Origin: a virus
DNA: 31,427 nt
Reading direction: 5' to 3' (one strand)
Virus record (IMG/VR): IMGVR_UViG_3300047317_000050
Span: 1 to 31,427 of that record
Shown piece by piece: positions 22,517 through 29,543 of this stretch. The notes beneath the pieces were generated by a model. It searched no databases. It worked only from the letters and a program-made list of their open reading frames with translations, and was not told the origin of the DNA. The translations under genes were made by a program, and so were the position numbers. Numbering within the stretch: position 1 is the stretch's first letter; every line of letters starts with the position of its first letter.

Positions 22517-24003
22517 GCTGAACCACCTCCGATAGTATTGCCCGCGCCGAGATTGTTGACGTTGTGGCTGGTCATGCCAGCATAAAAATTGGATTGCACG
22601 TTGACGCCCGAGGATGCCGTATCGAGCTTGATCGCATCTGCGAGCGCGCGGAACACATTGCCGGTGATGACGCCGGCCACGCCGCCCGTAGTGTTGTTGA
22701 TGTAGATGCCCGTCTCGCCTGTCCCGCTATTGCCGTTCTGGAAGGTGTTGCCGACGATCGTGAAAAGGACCGCCGCGCTGTAGAAGATGCCGAAGCCGTT
22801 GGTGATGATGATGAACAGGTTGCCGATGATCATGGCATTCTGGAACTGGCTCGCCATGTTGATGTTTACGTTGCAGGCGAACTGGCTATTAGCTATCGTC
22901 AACTGATCAAGTCCGGTGACGCCGGCCGCCACGACGAAACCGTTCTGGCATGCAAAGAAATTGCTCTGATTGATCGTTACGCCCTGCACAAAATCGCTGA
23001 CAGCGACCCCAAACTGGACATAGCCGATCCAGCATCCGGTGAAGTTGAAAATGACCGGGGGCGCATTGGCGCCGCTAGCTTCGAGTAGCACGCCATATCC
23101 CAACTGAGCACCACTGCCGACGATCATCAAGCTCGTGAAATTGATATTTGATACGCTGTTGACGACTACACCATAGGACCAGTAATCCGTGACTTCATAA
23201 CCGTCCGCACCACGAATCGTCACGTTCGTAATGTCAGACAGCGCGGTCAGTGCCGGGTTGAGGATAGTTCCAACGGTCTGCGTCAGTCCGATTGCTGCGG
23301 TGCCTGCCGCGACCTGACCAGTCGTGATCGAAAGGTCGCGTATGTGCACCGAGTTGAATGGGCCATCATAGTTGAGCGTGATGCCCGATGAAACATTAGG
23401 AAACGTGATCTCCGTGATATCCACGCCGGAACCCTCGATGATCAATGAGCCGGTCGTCGCTGGGAACGTGAATGAAACGGCCGCTGACAGGCTGAACTTG
23501 CCCGGCCCAATGCGTAGACGCTTTCGCCCGGCGACAGCAGCAGCAATGGCGCTATTCCAGGCTGCAAGGCTGTCTGTTGCGCCAGTCGGATCGGCCCCGA
23601 AGTCGGTCAGCCAGATTTCATCCTGAAACTTCTCCTGAATCGAGCGTGCGACTGCGCCTGTCGCGCCCTGATTGTAGGAGAGCTTGCTTGACTGGATAGC
23701 GGCAGCCGCCGCCACTGCAATATCGGTTACTGCATTGTTTGCCAGTTGCGATGCGCCGACTGAGGAAGCCGGAAGCGGCAAAGGGGCGTAAGTGCCTGCC
23801 GGCTGAATGCCGAGCGCGGCCAGCGTCTGGAATGATGGGTCAGCAGCCGCGCCATTGGATGCGAGTAGCGTCCCCGCAACCCCTGGTGTCCCATAGGTGC
23901 CAGCACCGAATACTACCGAATGCGCGGGCGCGGCCGACCCCGGCGAGACGCCGAGAAAAGATAACATCTGCACGAGCTTCTGGAGGTCGTTCGTGCTGTA
24001 CAT
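22513..24003 (-). CDS. Tailspike with pectate-lyase-type beta-helix
   Basis: A 496-residue spike. Residues 1-120 are an adaptor-like start with motifs LLASNGAAADPSFQTLAALG and SSVGASQLANNAVTDIAVA. Residues about 125-180 carry the spike signature DEIWLTDFGADPTGATDSLAAWNSAIAAA...RLRIGPGKFSLS of the pectate-lyase-3 superfamily. The rest is a right-handed beta-helix of regular short turns with N, G, V and I (ITNVTIRGADGYEV, GVTINQSNFFACQNGF, FTIVGNTFQNG). Such spikes degrade or bind capsule or O-antigen. Catalytic acids cannot be named with certainty. It is encoded directly after terminase, overlapping its stop by one base, rather than with the other tail genes. Confidence 0.88.
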   Translation of the reverse strand: MYSTNDLQKLVQMLSFLGVSPGSAAPAHSVVFGAGTYGTPGVAGTLLASNGAAADPSFQTLAALGIQPAGTYAPLPLPASSVGASQLANNAVTDIAVAAAAAIQSSKLSYNQGATGAVARSIQEKFQDEIWLTDFGADPTGATDSLAAWNSAIAAAVAGRKRLRIGPGKFSLSAAVSFTFPATTGSLIIEGSGVDITEITFPNVSSGITLNYDGPFNSVHIRDLSITTGQVAAGTAAIGLTQTVGTILNPALTALSDITNVTIRGADGYEVTDYWSYGVVVNSVSNINFTSLMIVGSGAQLGYGVLLEASGANAPPVIFNFTGCWIGYVQFGVAVSDFVQGVTINQSNFFACQNGFVVAAGVTGLDQLTIANSQFACNVNINMASQFQNAMIIGNLFIIITNGFGIFYSAAVLFTIVGNTFQNGNSGTGETGIYINNTTGGVAGVITGNVFRALADAIKLDTASSGVNVQSNFYAGMTSHNVNNLGAGNTIGGGSA

Positions 24004-25469
24004 CAGATGCGCTCCCGAGCCGGTGCATTGGCGTTCTGCTGCGGCCAGAAGATCTCGTTGGCCGTCATGTCATGCAGGAATCGCGGCTTCTCGACCGGCT
24101 TTTCGCTCTCGGGATTGCGCCACACGAGCGACATATAGCGGAACGCGTCGGCAGCGTGTGATGTCCAGTCGTGGACCGGATTATCGGTGAAGATCTTTGC
24201 GTCCTCATCCCACTCGCGCCGGTAGTTCTTCAGCGATTCAATGCCGAATTCGCAGCGCTTCTCGTCGAAATAGCAGTGCTTGAGCGTGGCGCGCGCGGCC
24301 TGAATGCCGTCCTGTACGCTCAGGCTCGGCACGATGAACGACTTCACGCTGAAATCGTTCAGCTGCTCGATGGCGGACCGCGGCGATGCGAAGCTCTTGG
24401 GGCGCGCGTCATGCGGCAGCCAGTGCCGGCCGTACCGGTAGGCGATATGGTGAGCATGTTCGGGAATCGGTTCGCCGAGCTTCCATTTCACCGGCTTGCC
24501 GTTCTCGCCATACTCCGACACGTCGATCTTGCGGCCGTGAATGACCTCGGCGTAGTGCTTCGGGTCTTTCCCGCTCGCCTTGTAGTGGTCGATAACGCGA
24601 ATCTCGCCCCAGTGCGTCTGGAAGAACCAGATGCTCGTGTCGTCCGTCCGCCCCAGGTCCCACGCGGTGTAGACGGGCAGCGCCGGATCGTGCTGAACGC
24701 TGGTGATGCGCCCTTCGTTCTCCGCGGCGCTCATCTCCATGCCGTAGTAGGCGCCCAGGATCGCAGCATCGAAGCTGCACATCAGCTCCTGCTCGAACAT
24801 CGCATTGCCCTGATCCTCGCCGTACATGGCAACGTATTCAGAGCGCTGTTCTTCAAGCTCGGCACGCGAGAAACGCCCCGTTTTCAGGACATTGGATACC
24901 TCGGCGAACCATTTCGGGTTGTTCTTCGCCATCTGATACATGGCGTGCGCGTGATTCTTGCCCCGCGGTGTGGTGATGAACATGGCCCACCCGCCGTTCT
25001 CATCGAGAATCGGCTTGAGATACGCCCATGCGGCCGGATTGCACAGCGCCCACTCCGAAAAGACCAGGCCCGCCGGCGGCGAACCGACCAGGCTATCGAA
25101 GTTATCCGAGCCGAGCACCTGCCATGTCGATCCGCATTTGAGCTTGATCATCATGTCGTTTTCCCGCGTGCTGGCGCGCAGCTCGTGCGGGAATGCTTCG
25201 TCAATGCGGCGGCGGCCTGTGTGCGGGTTGATGGCTTCCCAGATCGCTTTACGTGCCTGCGATGCCATGGGAAGCATGTGCCAGTAGCTGGCGATACGAT
25301 CATGAGCAGCAAGACATGTCCAATGAAGGCACACGTCATCCTTGCCCCATCGACGATGCGCAATGTCAATGGCGCGCTTGCAGCCGCCGATCATCGCGTT
25401 CCAGAGCCGCCCCTGATAGATACGCGGGCTCCAGTTGTGGGGAATCTCGATCTCACCGGCGGCGGCCAC
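24003..25469 (-). CDS. terL: Terminase large subunit (packaging ATPase/nuclease)
   Basis: A 488-residue packaging motor. The ATPase part shows a Walker A-like HRRWGKDD (38-45), Walker B AGLVFSEWA (133-141, catalytic E139) and the coupling motif TTPRG (166-170). The nuclease part shows TAWDLGRTDDTSIWFF (D271) and a late HDWTSHAADAFRY (433-445, D441), acidic residues that bind metal. Together these define the large terminase that cuts concatemers and drives DNA into the head. The start is GTG 25469, with GGGGA seven bases upstream; no ATG exists between it and the in-frame stop at 25514. It follows the small subunit by 42 bases. Length is normal. Confidence 0.95.
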   Translation of the reverse strand: MAAAGEIEIPHNWSPRIYQGRLWNAMIGGCKRAIDIAHRRWGKDDVCLHWTCLAAHDRIASYWHMLPMASQARKAIWEAINPHTGRRRIDEAFPHELRASTRENDMMIKLKCGSTWQVLGSDNFDSLVGSPPAGLVFSEWALCNPAAWAYLKPILDENGGWAMFITTPRGKNHAHAMYQMAKNNPKWFAEVSNVLKTGRFSRAELEEQRSEYVAMYGEDQGNAMFEQELMCSFDAAILGAYYGMEMSAAENEGRITSVQHDPALPVYTAWDLGRTDDTSIWFFQTHWGEIRVIDHYKASGKDPKHYAEVIHGRKIDVSEYGENGKPVKWKLGEPIPEHAHHIAYRYGRHWLPHDARPKSFASPRSAIEQLNDFSVKSFIVPSLSVQDGIQAARATLKHCYFDEKRCEFGIESLKNYRREWDEDAKIFTDNPVHDWTSHAADAFRYMSLVWRNPESEKPVEKPRFLHDMTANEIFWPQQNANAPARERI

Positions 25470-25511
25470 GGCTGTTCCCCAGTCGTTCGTCGAAGAGGTC
25501 GCGGTCGTCGT

Positions 25512-25919
25512 TCATTCCGGCAGTTCCTCAGCCGGCGTCATGCGCAGCCGCACGACTTGCAGCGGTCCACCGTTCGGGCCGCTCACCTCAGCCTGGATCT
25601 TGTCGCCGTATTTCTTCGGCGCCAGCTTGGCCGCGCGCCATTGCCGAGCCCAGATCCGCAACTTGATGACCTGCCAATCTTCTGCGGTGGCCTTGTCTGC
25701 AAGTTCGACGCAATGATCGATTTCATAATCCTGCTGCGCGGCGCGCGCATCGCTAATCAGGGCAGCAAAATCCTTGTCAGCAGCCATGCGGCGATAGATT
25801 GTCGGCTCAGAGGGTGCCCAATCCATCGCGGCGATGTCGCGGATAGATGAGCCCGAGGCCAATTCCTCGCAGATCCGCGACTCGATTTCTTCTGTCCAGT
25901 CGAAAGGAGCCGGCATCAT
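25512..25919 (-). CDS. terS: Terminase small subunit
   Basis: A 135-residue DNA-recognition subunit placed directly before the large terminase. Residues 8-45 hold a helix-turn-helix (WTEEIESRICEELASGSSIRDIAAMDWAPSEPTIYRRMAADKDF). A helical oligomerisation segment follows (YEIDHCVELADKATAEDWQVIKLRIWARQWRAAKLAPKKYGDK) and then a short acidic tail. The pattern R-x-W...KLAPKKYGDK is characteristic of small terminases of many proteobacterial phages. ATG 25919 overlaps the GIY-YIG stop; ATG 25916 is equally possible. It would bind the packaging site, which is not identified in this window. Confidence 0.88.
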   Translation of the reverse strand: MMPAPFDWTEEIESRICEELASGSSIRDIAAMDWAPSEPTIYRRMAADKDFAALISDARAAQQDYEIDHCVELADKATAEDWQVIKLRIWARQWRAAKLAPKKYGDKIQAEVSGPNGGPLQVVRLRMTPAEELPE

Positions 25920-26422
25920 TCCACCCGATCAGGAAGATTGAGCCACGCCCCGAACAGATCGGGTCGCTTCTGGGCAGCAAGCCTTAGCTTCGCTCGCCTC
26001 TCGTTCGAGAGATAACCCTCTTTTAGAGCCGCCGCCATCGCTCTTTTGATTTCCCAGATGCGTCGCTTGAAAGGATCACCATGGATCGATGCAGCAGTCC
26101 GCCGGCCGTTCTCAGCGCGTTGCTCGGGAGAGCAATAAGGCTCGTCGCCACCCTCAGCCACGTTGAGCAATAGTTCTCCTCGCGCGCGCAATACATCTAT
26201 CAACCGGCGCTCAGCTTCCTGCCAGTTGTCAGTCACTTCAAGGACGCGAACCGAAGGAACGAGCCCAATATCAGCAAGCTTTCTCATCCAGCAATAGACC
26301 GGCGTGTTGCGGCTACGGCTGGCCCGAATGTGAGTTTTCAGGCGCTTGGCTGAATCATTGGCTTTACCCACGTATCGGATTGCTCCAGTGCGCGGGTCTA
26401 TCAAAGCGTAGATTTCGGCCAT
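25916..26422 (-). CDS. GIY-YIG endonuclease beside terminase genes
   Basis: A 168-residue nuclease. The N-terminal 80 residues are a GIY-YIG domain: EIYALIDPRTGAIRYVGKA (Y5, Y17, G19), the catalytic Arg in KRLKTH (R27), and the metal-binding Glu in WQEAERRLI (about E71). The section LLNVAEGGDEPYCSPEQRAENGRRTAASIHG resembles the NUMOD-like DNA-binding modules of homing endonucleases, followed by a basic helical end. It could be a free-standing homing nuclease or a helper of packaging or recombination. It overlaps the small terminase by four bases, so it is co-translated with it. ATG 26422 starts the domain cleanly; the longer frame adds five residues. Confidence 0.85.
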   Translation of the reverse strand: MAEIYALIDPRTGAIRYVGKANDSAKRLKTHIRASRSRNTPVYCWMRKLADIGLVPSVRVLEVTDNWQEAERRLIDVLRARGELLLNVAEGGDEPYCSPEQRAENGRRTAASIHGDPFKRRIWEIKRAMAAALKEGYLSNERRAKLRLAAQKRPDLFGAWLNLPDRVE

Positions 26423-26433
26423 TTGCGCGCCTC

Positions 26434-26988
26434 TCACAGCATCCGATACAGCGCTTCGAGCTTCTGTACCATCTCGCCCTCAGCGACTGCCATGCCATTA
26501 CTGATACGGTGCAGCACGTCGCCGATGTGCGTCTTGACGTGCCCGGCGTGCGACTCGGCTTCTGTCGGTGCGCGCTCTGCGTCAGTCTTGACCATCTGGA
26601 AAATGGCTTCGAGATGCGCGGCTACGCGAACATGCAGAGGCTCAACGGAACTTTCGGCGATGGGCGACGTGATATTTGCGCCATCGGCAGACGGTGCAGA
26701 GCCCGGCTCGGTTGTAGATTCGACCGCAGCCGGTGCAACGTTTGGGACATCAGCCGATGAGGAGGCAACAGGCATACCAGACTCCGACGCAGTAATGCCC
26801 GAAGTCAAACCATCGTTTGGGAGTTCAGCAGCCTGTTGCGGGGCATCCGAAGCGACAGTAGATGTAGGGGCTTCCGCAACCATCGCAGGGGCGCTCGGCG
26901 AGGTATCGGCCGTTTGTTGCTCCCCCACTGCGGGCGTGCCAGCCTCCTGAGCCAATTGTGCTGCTGCCTCTGCGACGGGATCAGACAT
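26434..26988 (-). CDS. Ala/Ser/Pro-rich protein of unknown function
   Basis: A 184-residue acidic protein. The first about 115 residues are low-complexity Ala, Ser, Thr, Pro and Glu, likely disordered. The last 70 form amphipathic helices (EPLHVRVAAHLEAIFQMVKTDAERAP..., VKTHIGDVLHRISNGMAVAEGEMVQKLEALYRML). ATG 26988 has a GGAG site and overlaps the upstream stop by eight bases. It lies just before the nuclease and terminase genes. I do not recognise it; the helical end may be a partner-binding module. Confidence 0.65.
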   Translation of the reverse strand: MSDPVAEAAAQLAQEAGTPAVGEQQTADTSPSAPAMVAEAPTSTVASDAPQQAAELPNDGLTSGITASESGMPVASSSADVPNVAPAAVESTTEPGSAPSADGANITSPIAESSVEPLHVRVAAHLEAIFQMVKTDAERAPTEAESHAGHVKTHIGDVLHRISNGMAVAEGEMVQKLEALYRML

Positions 26989-27157
26989 GGTGCTTCTCCA
27001 GTTGTGCAGCCCCGTAGGCCGCGTTTTGATAGCCACGCATCCAGGTTGCGAATGGCGTGCTCAGAACCGGATAAGGACAATTGCCCTTGGACATGCCGCG
27101 CTCGAAAGCCTCGGCTCCCTCGCGCATCAATGTCTCGATCTGCTCACGGCTCAGCAT
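26981..27157 (-). CDS. Rmf/CrpP-like mini-protein
   Basis: A 58-residue protein with the pattern REGAEAFERGMSKGNCPYP...WMRGYQNAAYG. This is the G-x-x-A-x-x-x-G...C/N-P-Y......W-x-x-G-(Y/W) signature shared by ribosome modulation factor and the CrpP-like small proteins seen in phages and plasmids. Rmf dimerises ribosomes under stress; phage versions have no settled role. ATG 27157 starts the conserved helix, although its ribosome site is modest (GGAAAACTGGCG); a longer frame to 27274 would overlap the tiny membrane gene upstream and is less likely. Family resemblance is by motif and moderately sure. Confidence 0.65.
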   Translation of the reverse strand: MLSREQIETLMREGAEAFERGMSKGNCPYPVLSTPFATWMRGYQNAAYGAAQLEKHHV

Positions 27158-27206
27158 CGCCAGTTTTCCATCAGGTGGATGCCGAAAATTGTAGATAGCG
27201 CCAATC

Positions 27207-27314
27207 TCAGCGGCGAGAGGATTTGCGCGCGCTCCACCAACAGTAGAGCGGCCAGAAGAGATACAAGGCGCCATAGGCAGCGCAGATGATTCGAAGCCAG
27301 AAAGGCATTGTCAT
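27207..27314 (-). CDS. 35-residue single-pass membrane protein
   Basis: A tiny gene: a Met/Thr start, a strongly hydrophobic stretch with many aromatics (FWLRIICAAYGALYLFWP), then Tyr-Cys-Trp-Trp and a basic tail (SARKSSRR), consistent with one inner-membrane helix with the C-terminus in the cytosol. GGAG lies eight bases upstream of ATG 27314, which overlaps the upstream stop as ATGA. These features make it a likely real gene despite its size. Function is unknown; compare the other tiny membrane genes at 28371-28773. Confidence 0.65.
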   Translation of the reverse strand: MTMPFWLRIICAAYGALYLFWPLYCWWSARKSSRR

Positions 27315-27658
27315 TTGCGAGACTCCAGGCAAAGCCGTTGGAATCGCGTAAGGTCATAACCTGTGAGTTCGGCTTTGGATTCAGCCGGGCCAATCCTGCG
27401 CGCGGCGACATCAGTACGGGTATAGAGCGGAATCCAGTAGATGCGTCGCTCAGGTCTCATGTCACGCGCGCGGCCACAGATCGGTTGCGAGGTATTGACA
27501 ATGCCGGATGCTTCGAGTGTGATGAGTACTTCTGCGATGGCGGCCGGCGAAGCGTCAAACATGCATGAGAGCTTCGCCGTCGTGTAGAGGCGACCGGGGA
27601 TCAGATTCGCCTTGAGGTTATCGGGCGACAGGACAAGTAGGTTTTTGCGTGGTCGCAT
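27311..27658 (-). CDS. Winged-helix-like small phage protein
   Basis: A 115-residue basic protein. Residues about 20-65 look like a winged helix (LIPGRLYTTAKLSCMFDASPAAIAEVLITLEASGIVNTSQ), with a basic wing following (RARDMRPERRIYWIPLYTRTD), suggesting DNA binding. ATG 27658 has GGGGA about five bases upstream; the longer frame to 27742 lacks a site. It may regulate the early or middle genes. No homologue is recognised with confidence. Confidence 0.65.
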   Translation of the reverse strand: MRPRKNLLVLSPDNLKANLIPGRLYTTAKLSCMFDASPAAIAEVLITLEASGIVNTSQPICGRARDMRPERRIYWIPLYTRTDVAARRIGPAESKAELTGYDLTRFQRLCLESRK

Positions 27659-27678
27659 GTGATTCCCCGATTTGATGT

Positions 27679-27918
27679 TTATCCGATCAGACGTTTCAGC
27701 AGCGACTGGCGGCGATCGAACAAAATTGCCTCTGGTCCGCAATGGCCACTCTCGCGTCTCATACTTCTTGGGTTATGCCTTTGCCTATCCTCACGGCCAG
27801 TAACGGGGTCAAACTCCGGGTCTACACCTGGTATAGGCGCAGAACACCATTCCGAAATAGAGCATTTACTGCTGATACTTGGCGGCACGTAGTGCTTGCA
27901 GTCTTTGCAGAGTTTCAT
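27679..27918 (-). CDS. Cys-rich small phage protein
   Basis: A 79-residue protein with a metal-site-like Cys pattern: LCKDCKHYV near the start, SKCSISEWCSAP, then PVTGRED and a late MRRESGHCGPEAILFD. This CKDC-HY...C...VTG...CGPE pattern is common in hypothetical proteins of Burkholderia and enteric phages and suggests a zinc ribbon. ATG 27918 has GGGGA at a normal distance; ATG 27924 is too close to it. It follows the lipoprotein gene by 47 bases. Function is not known. Confidence 0.75.
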   Translation of the reverse strand: MKLCKDCKHYVPPSISSKCSISEWCSAPIPGVDPEFDPVTGREDRQRHNPRSMRRESGHCGPEAILFDRRQSLLKRLIG

Positions 27919-27965
27919 GCTCATTCCCCGTTGAAAGCCATCGTGCGCAGATGGCGAGCGGCCGA

Positions 27966-28349
27966 TTATTGGACGGAAATATCCGGGATGATCGTCGATG
28001 GCTTGAAAATTACCTTGTAGTGGTAGGCGCTCACGTCCGCGGCGTCGATCTGCTCCACGAAGTAGCTGACGTTGCGCGACAGGCCGAGGAAGTGCTTCTT
28101 GTACTTGCCAGCGCCTACCTTGCAGGTCACCGAAAGTTCGCCAGAATGATCCGCATTGCCTAGCGAACACAACCCCTCAATCGTCATCATGTAGCTACTG
28201 TCGATCGTGTTGTAGAACACAATGCGCCGCACCACTTCAAATTGATCTGCAGCGACTGAAAGGTTCTTCGATGCAACATCAGCCTCACGGTCGCATCCGG
28301 CAAGGATTGACAACGAAGCGGCAATGGCGAGAATTGCGATTCTTTTCAT
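27966..28349 (-). CDS. Phage lipoprotein, beta-sandwich type
   Basis: A 127-residue lipoprotein. The first 18 residues are a signal peptide ending in a lipobox (ILAGC, Cys19), followed by DREAD, where Asp at +2 suggests inner-membrane retention. The mature part has alternating strands with SKNLSVAADQFEVVRRIVFYN...MMTIEGLCSLGN..., TCKVG, KKHFLGLSRNVSYFVEQID and YHYKVIFKPSTIIPDI. This is a family I recall as phage beta-sandwich lipoproteins, including candidates for superinfection exclusion. Two further Cys (in the GLCSL and TCKV regions) may pair in the periplasm. AGGAG precedes ATG 28349. Its neighbours are tiny membrane proteins. Confidence 0.82.
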   Translation of the reverse strand: MKRIAILAIAASLSILAGCDREADVASKNLSVAADQFEVVRRIVFYNTIDSSYMMTIEGLCSLGNADHSGELSVTCKVGAGKYKKHFLGLSRNVSYFVEQIDAADVSAYHYKVIFKPSTIIPDISVQ

Positions 28350-28370
28350 TTCATTTTCTCCTTCGGTTGG

Positions 28371-28475
28371 TCAGCCTAAGTAATGAAAAATGAGCGCTGC
28401 GAAGCACAGGAAAGCTGTCATCCCGTTGTCAGCAGCGATCGATGCGAACGCCAAAAACCACACGAAGCCGGTCAT
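28371..28475 (-). CDS. 34-residue hydrophobic membrane protein
   Basis: Almost the whole protein is one hydrophobic helix (TGFVWFLAFASIAADNG, then MTAFLCFAALIFHYLG), with a short polar break in the middle that could also make a hairpin. AGGAG lies six bases upstream of ATG 28475, inside the end of the upstream gene, and the start overlaps that stop as ATGA. It is too short for many gene callers. It lies just ahead of the lipoprotein gene (21-base gap). Function is unknown. Confidence 0.68.
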   Translation of the reverse strand: MTGFVWFLAFASIAADNGMTAFLCFAALIFHYLG

Positions 28476-28639
28476 GCTTTCTCCTGTTTCATCGGCGTCC
28501 ACCGGAAATTAGCCGCTCGGTGCGCCTGGACTTCGTCCCACAGCGCCTCTATGGCGTTAGCGTCAAGTTTCTTCTTGCCGCCACTCTTTCCTGCTTTGGA
28601 TTGCTCGGCGGGAGTGGGGATGCGGGCTGAGCCTTTCAT
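28472..28639 (-). CDS. Basic 55-residue protein
   Basis: A small basic protein with a Lys/Gly-rich middle (EQSKAGKSGGKKKLD) and a helical end (ANAIEALWDEVQAHRAANFRWTP). ATG 28639 is chosen because it overlaps the upstream stop as ATGA and has GGATGG about five bases upstream; the frame extends to 28675 without a ribosome site. No family recognised. It is cytosolic and lies between two membrane mini-proteins. Confidence 0.65.
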   Translation of the reverse strand: MKGSARIPTPAEQSKAGKSGGKKKLDANAIEALWDEVQAHRAANFRWTPMKQEKA

Positions 28640-28773
28640 GAAATCCATCCGATCGAAATGTGATGCCACAGCCATGGGATGAGATATGCAAGTCCAAATC
28701 CGGCAGCCATGAAAATCACAGCCATGCCAACCAGCAAGCCTGCGACGTAATCCGCCAAAGCGCGTCCGTCCAT
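28636..28773 (-). CDS. 45-residue membrane protein
   Basis: A short polar start (MDGRALADY) leads into a long hydrophobic segment (VAGLLVGMAVIFMAAGFGLAY), then LIPWLWHHISIGWIS. This gives one clear transmembrane helix plus an aromatic interface stretch. AGGAG lies about eight bases before ATG 28773, and the start overlaps the upstream stop (TGATG). Its own stop overlaps the next start (ATGA). It is part of the run of coupled tiny genes. Function is unknown. Confidence 0.7.
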   Translation of the reverse strand: MDGRALADYVAGLLVGMAVIFMAAGFGLAYLIPWLWHHISIGWIS

Positions 28774-28985
28774 CACTTGCTCTCCTTAGTCACGCCGCGC
28801 CAGTAGTCCGTCCCTACCCATACGCCAATCTTCGATTCGCACGATTCGCGGTCCCATTCACCGTTAGCGAAACGCACGCGCTCTGGAGCCTGAATTACGC
28901 TGCCGTCGTTCAGCCGGCGCTCCAGGTCGTACCAGCCGTCACGCACAGGCGGGGTTTTGCAGGGAATCCAGTCGGTCAACTGCAT
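28773..28985 (-). CDS. Small Trp-rich phage protein
   Basis: A 70-residue protein: TDWIPCKTPPVRDGWYDLERRLNDGS, RVRFANGEWDRES, IGVWVGTDYWRGVT. The start resembles the WIPxxxxPP..G.Y pattern of short phage proteins that are widespread and uncharacterised (similar in style to DUF551). AGGAG lies upstream of ATG 28985. It overlaps the upstream nuclease gene by ten bases and the downstream membrane gene by one. No function is proposed. Confidence 0.72.
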   Translation of the reverse strand: MQLTDWIPCKTPPVRDGWYDLERRLNDGSVIQAPERVRFANGEWDRESCESKIGVWVGTDYWRGVTKESK

Positions 28986-29272
28986 TTGCTTTCTCCTTTC
29001 GCCGCGGCCAATGCTTCTTCGATGGTCTCGACAACGTAGATTTCGCCGGTCCATGCGGCGTGAAATTCTTCCTGCTGCGGCGTGAGGCGGCGTTTGCTCT
29101 TTACCTTCTGGCCGTCCTTGATCTCGATCAGGATCGTCCGACTGCCGATCGCCACCACCAGATCAGGAAACCCCTGTCCGACCGTGTGCGTCGGCACTAC
29201 GCGCGCGCCGATGGATCTCAGAGCGGCTACGATCTCCGGCTGGTTGCGATCGGCTTTGGCGGCGTATTTCAT
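28976..29272 (-). CDS. VRR-NUC family nuclease
   Basis: A 98-residue PD-(D/E)XK nuclease of the VRR-NUC type. The active site reads GFPDLVVAI (D37) and LIEIKDG (E50, K52), with the family's later KRRLTPQQEEFHAAW (Q66/Q67) and EEAL end. Phage VRR-NUC proteins are implicated in resolving branched DNA during replication or packaging. Length equals the minimal domain. ATG 29272 overlaps the upstream stop as ATGA, placing it in the same unit as the Ref-like gene and helicase. Confidence 0.88.
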   Translation of the reverse strand: MKYAAKADRNQPEIVAALRSIGARVVPTHTVGQGFPDLVVAIGSRTILIEIKDGQKVKSKRRLTPQQEEFHAAWTGEIYVVETIEEALAAAKGESKCS

Positions 29273-29541
29273 CCGTACACCACCCGCTCTATCGTCTCGT
29301 TCAGCACCGACAGTTCATCCTTCTTCAGCACCTTCCAGATGCGCTGCTGTCCGTGGATACCGTTGAAAGACCCCTGATGGCAGTCCTTGCACAACGGAAT
29401 AGCCGTGAACCACTGTCCCTGCTTCAGTTCGTGCGCGTCGCTCGGGCCGGCCGCTCCGCATACGCCGCAATCCATTTCCTTGATCGCGGCAATGTGGGCG
29501 CGCTCGTGCGTGTCAGGGGCGCGTTTATTCTTGCTCTGCAT
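29269..29541 (-). CDS. HNH-like nuclease related to phage P1 Ref
   Basis: A 90-residue protein: HERAHIAAIKEMDCGVCGAAGPSDAHELKQGQWFTAIPLCKDCHQGSFNGIHG. The CxxC (C25, C28), the H37, the CxxCH (C51, C54, H55) and the Asn/His in NGIHG make a zinc-stabilised beta-beta-alpha-metal site like the Ref recombination-enhancement nuclease, which acts with RecA. It is only the Ref-like catalytic part, without the long basic N-terminus of P1 Ref. It would aid recombination of phage DNA. It lies next to the VRR-NUC gene. Confidence 0.8.
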   Translation of the reverse strand: MQSKNKRAPDTHERAHIAAIKEMDCGVCGAAGPSDAHELKQGQWFTAIPLCKDCHQGSFNGIHGQQRIWKVLKKDELSVLNETIERVVYG

Positions 29542-29543
29542 GG

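Noticed and set aside
24171-25850. Long plus-strand frame of 559 residues opposite terminase
   Set aside because: It lies antisense to the terL and terS genes, whose motifs are certain. The long frame results from high-GC codon use; composition is Arg/Val/His-rich with no domain.
27679-28170. N-terminal extension of the Cys-rich protein up to 28170
   Set aside because: The extra 84 residues are basic, lie within the lipoprotein gene, and have no ribosome site. The ATG at 27918 has GGGGA at proper spacing.
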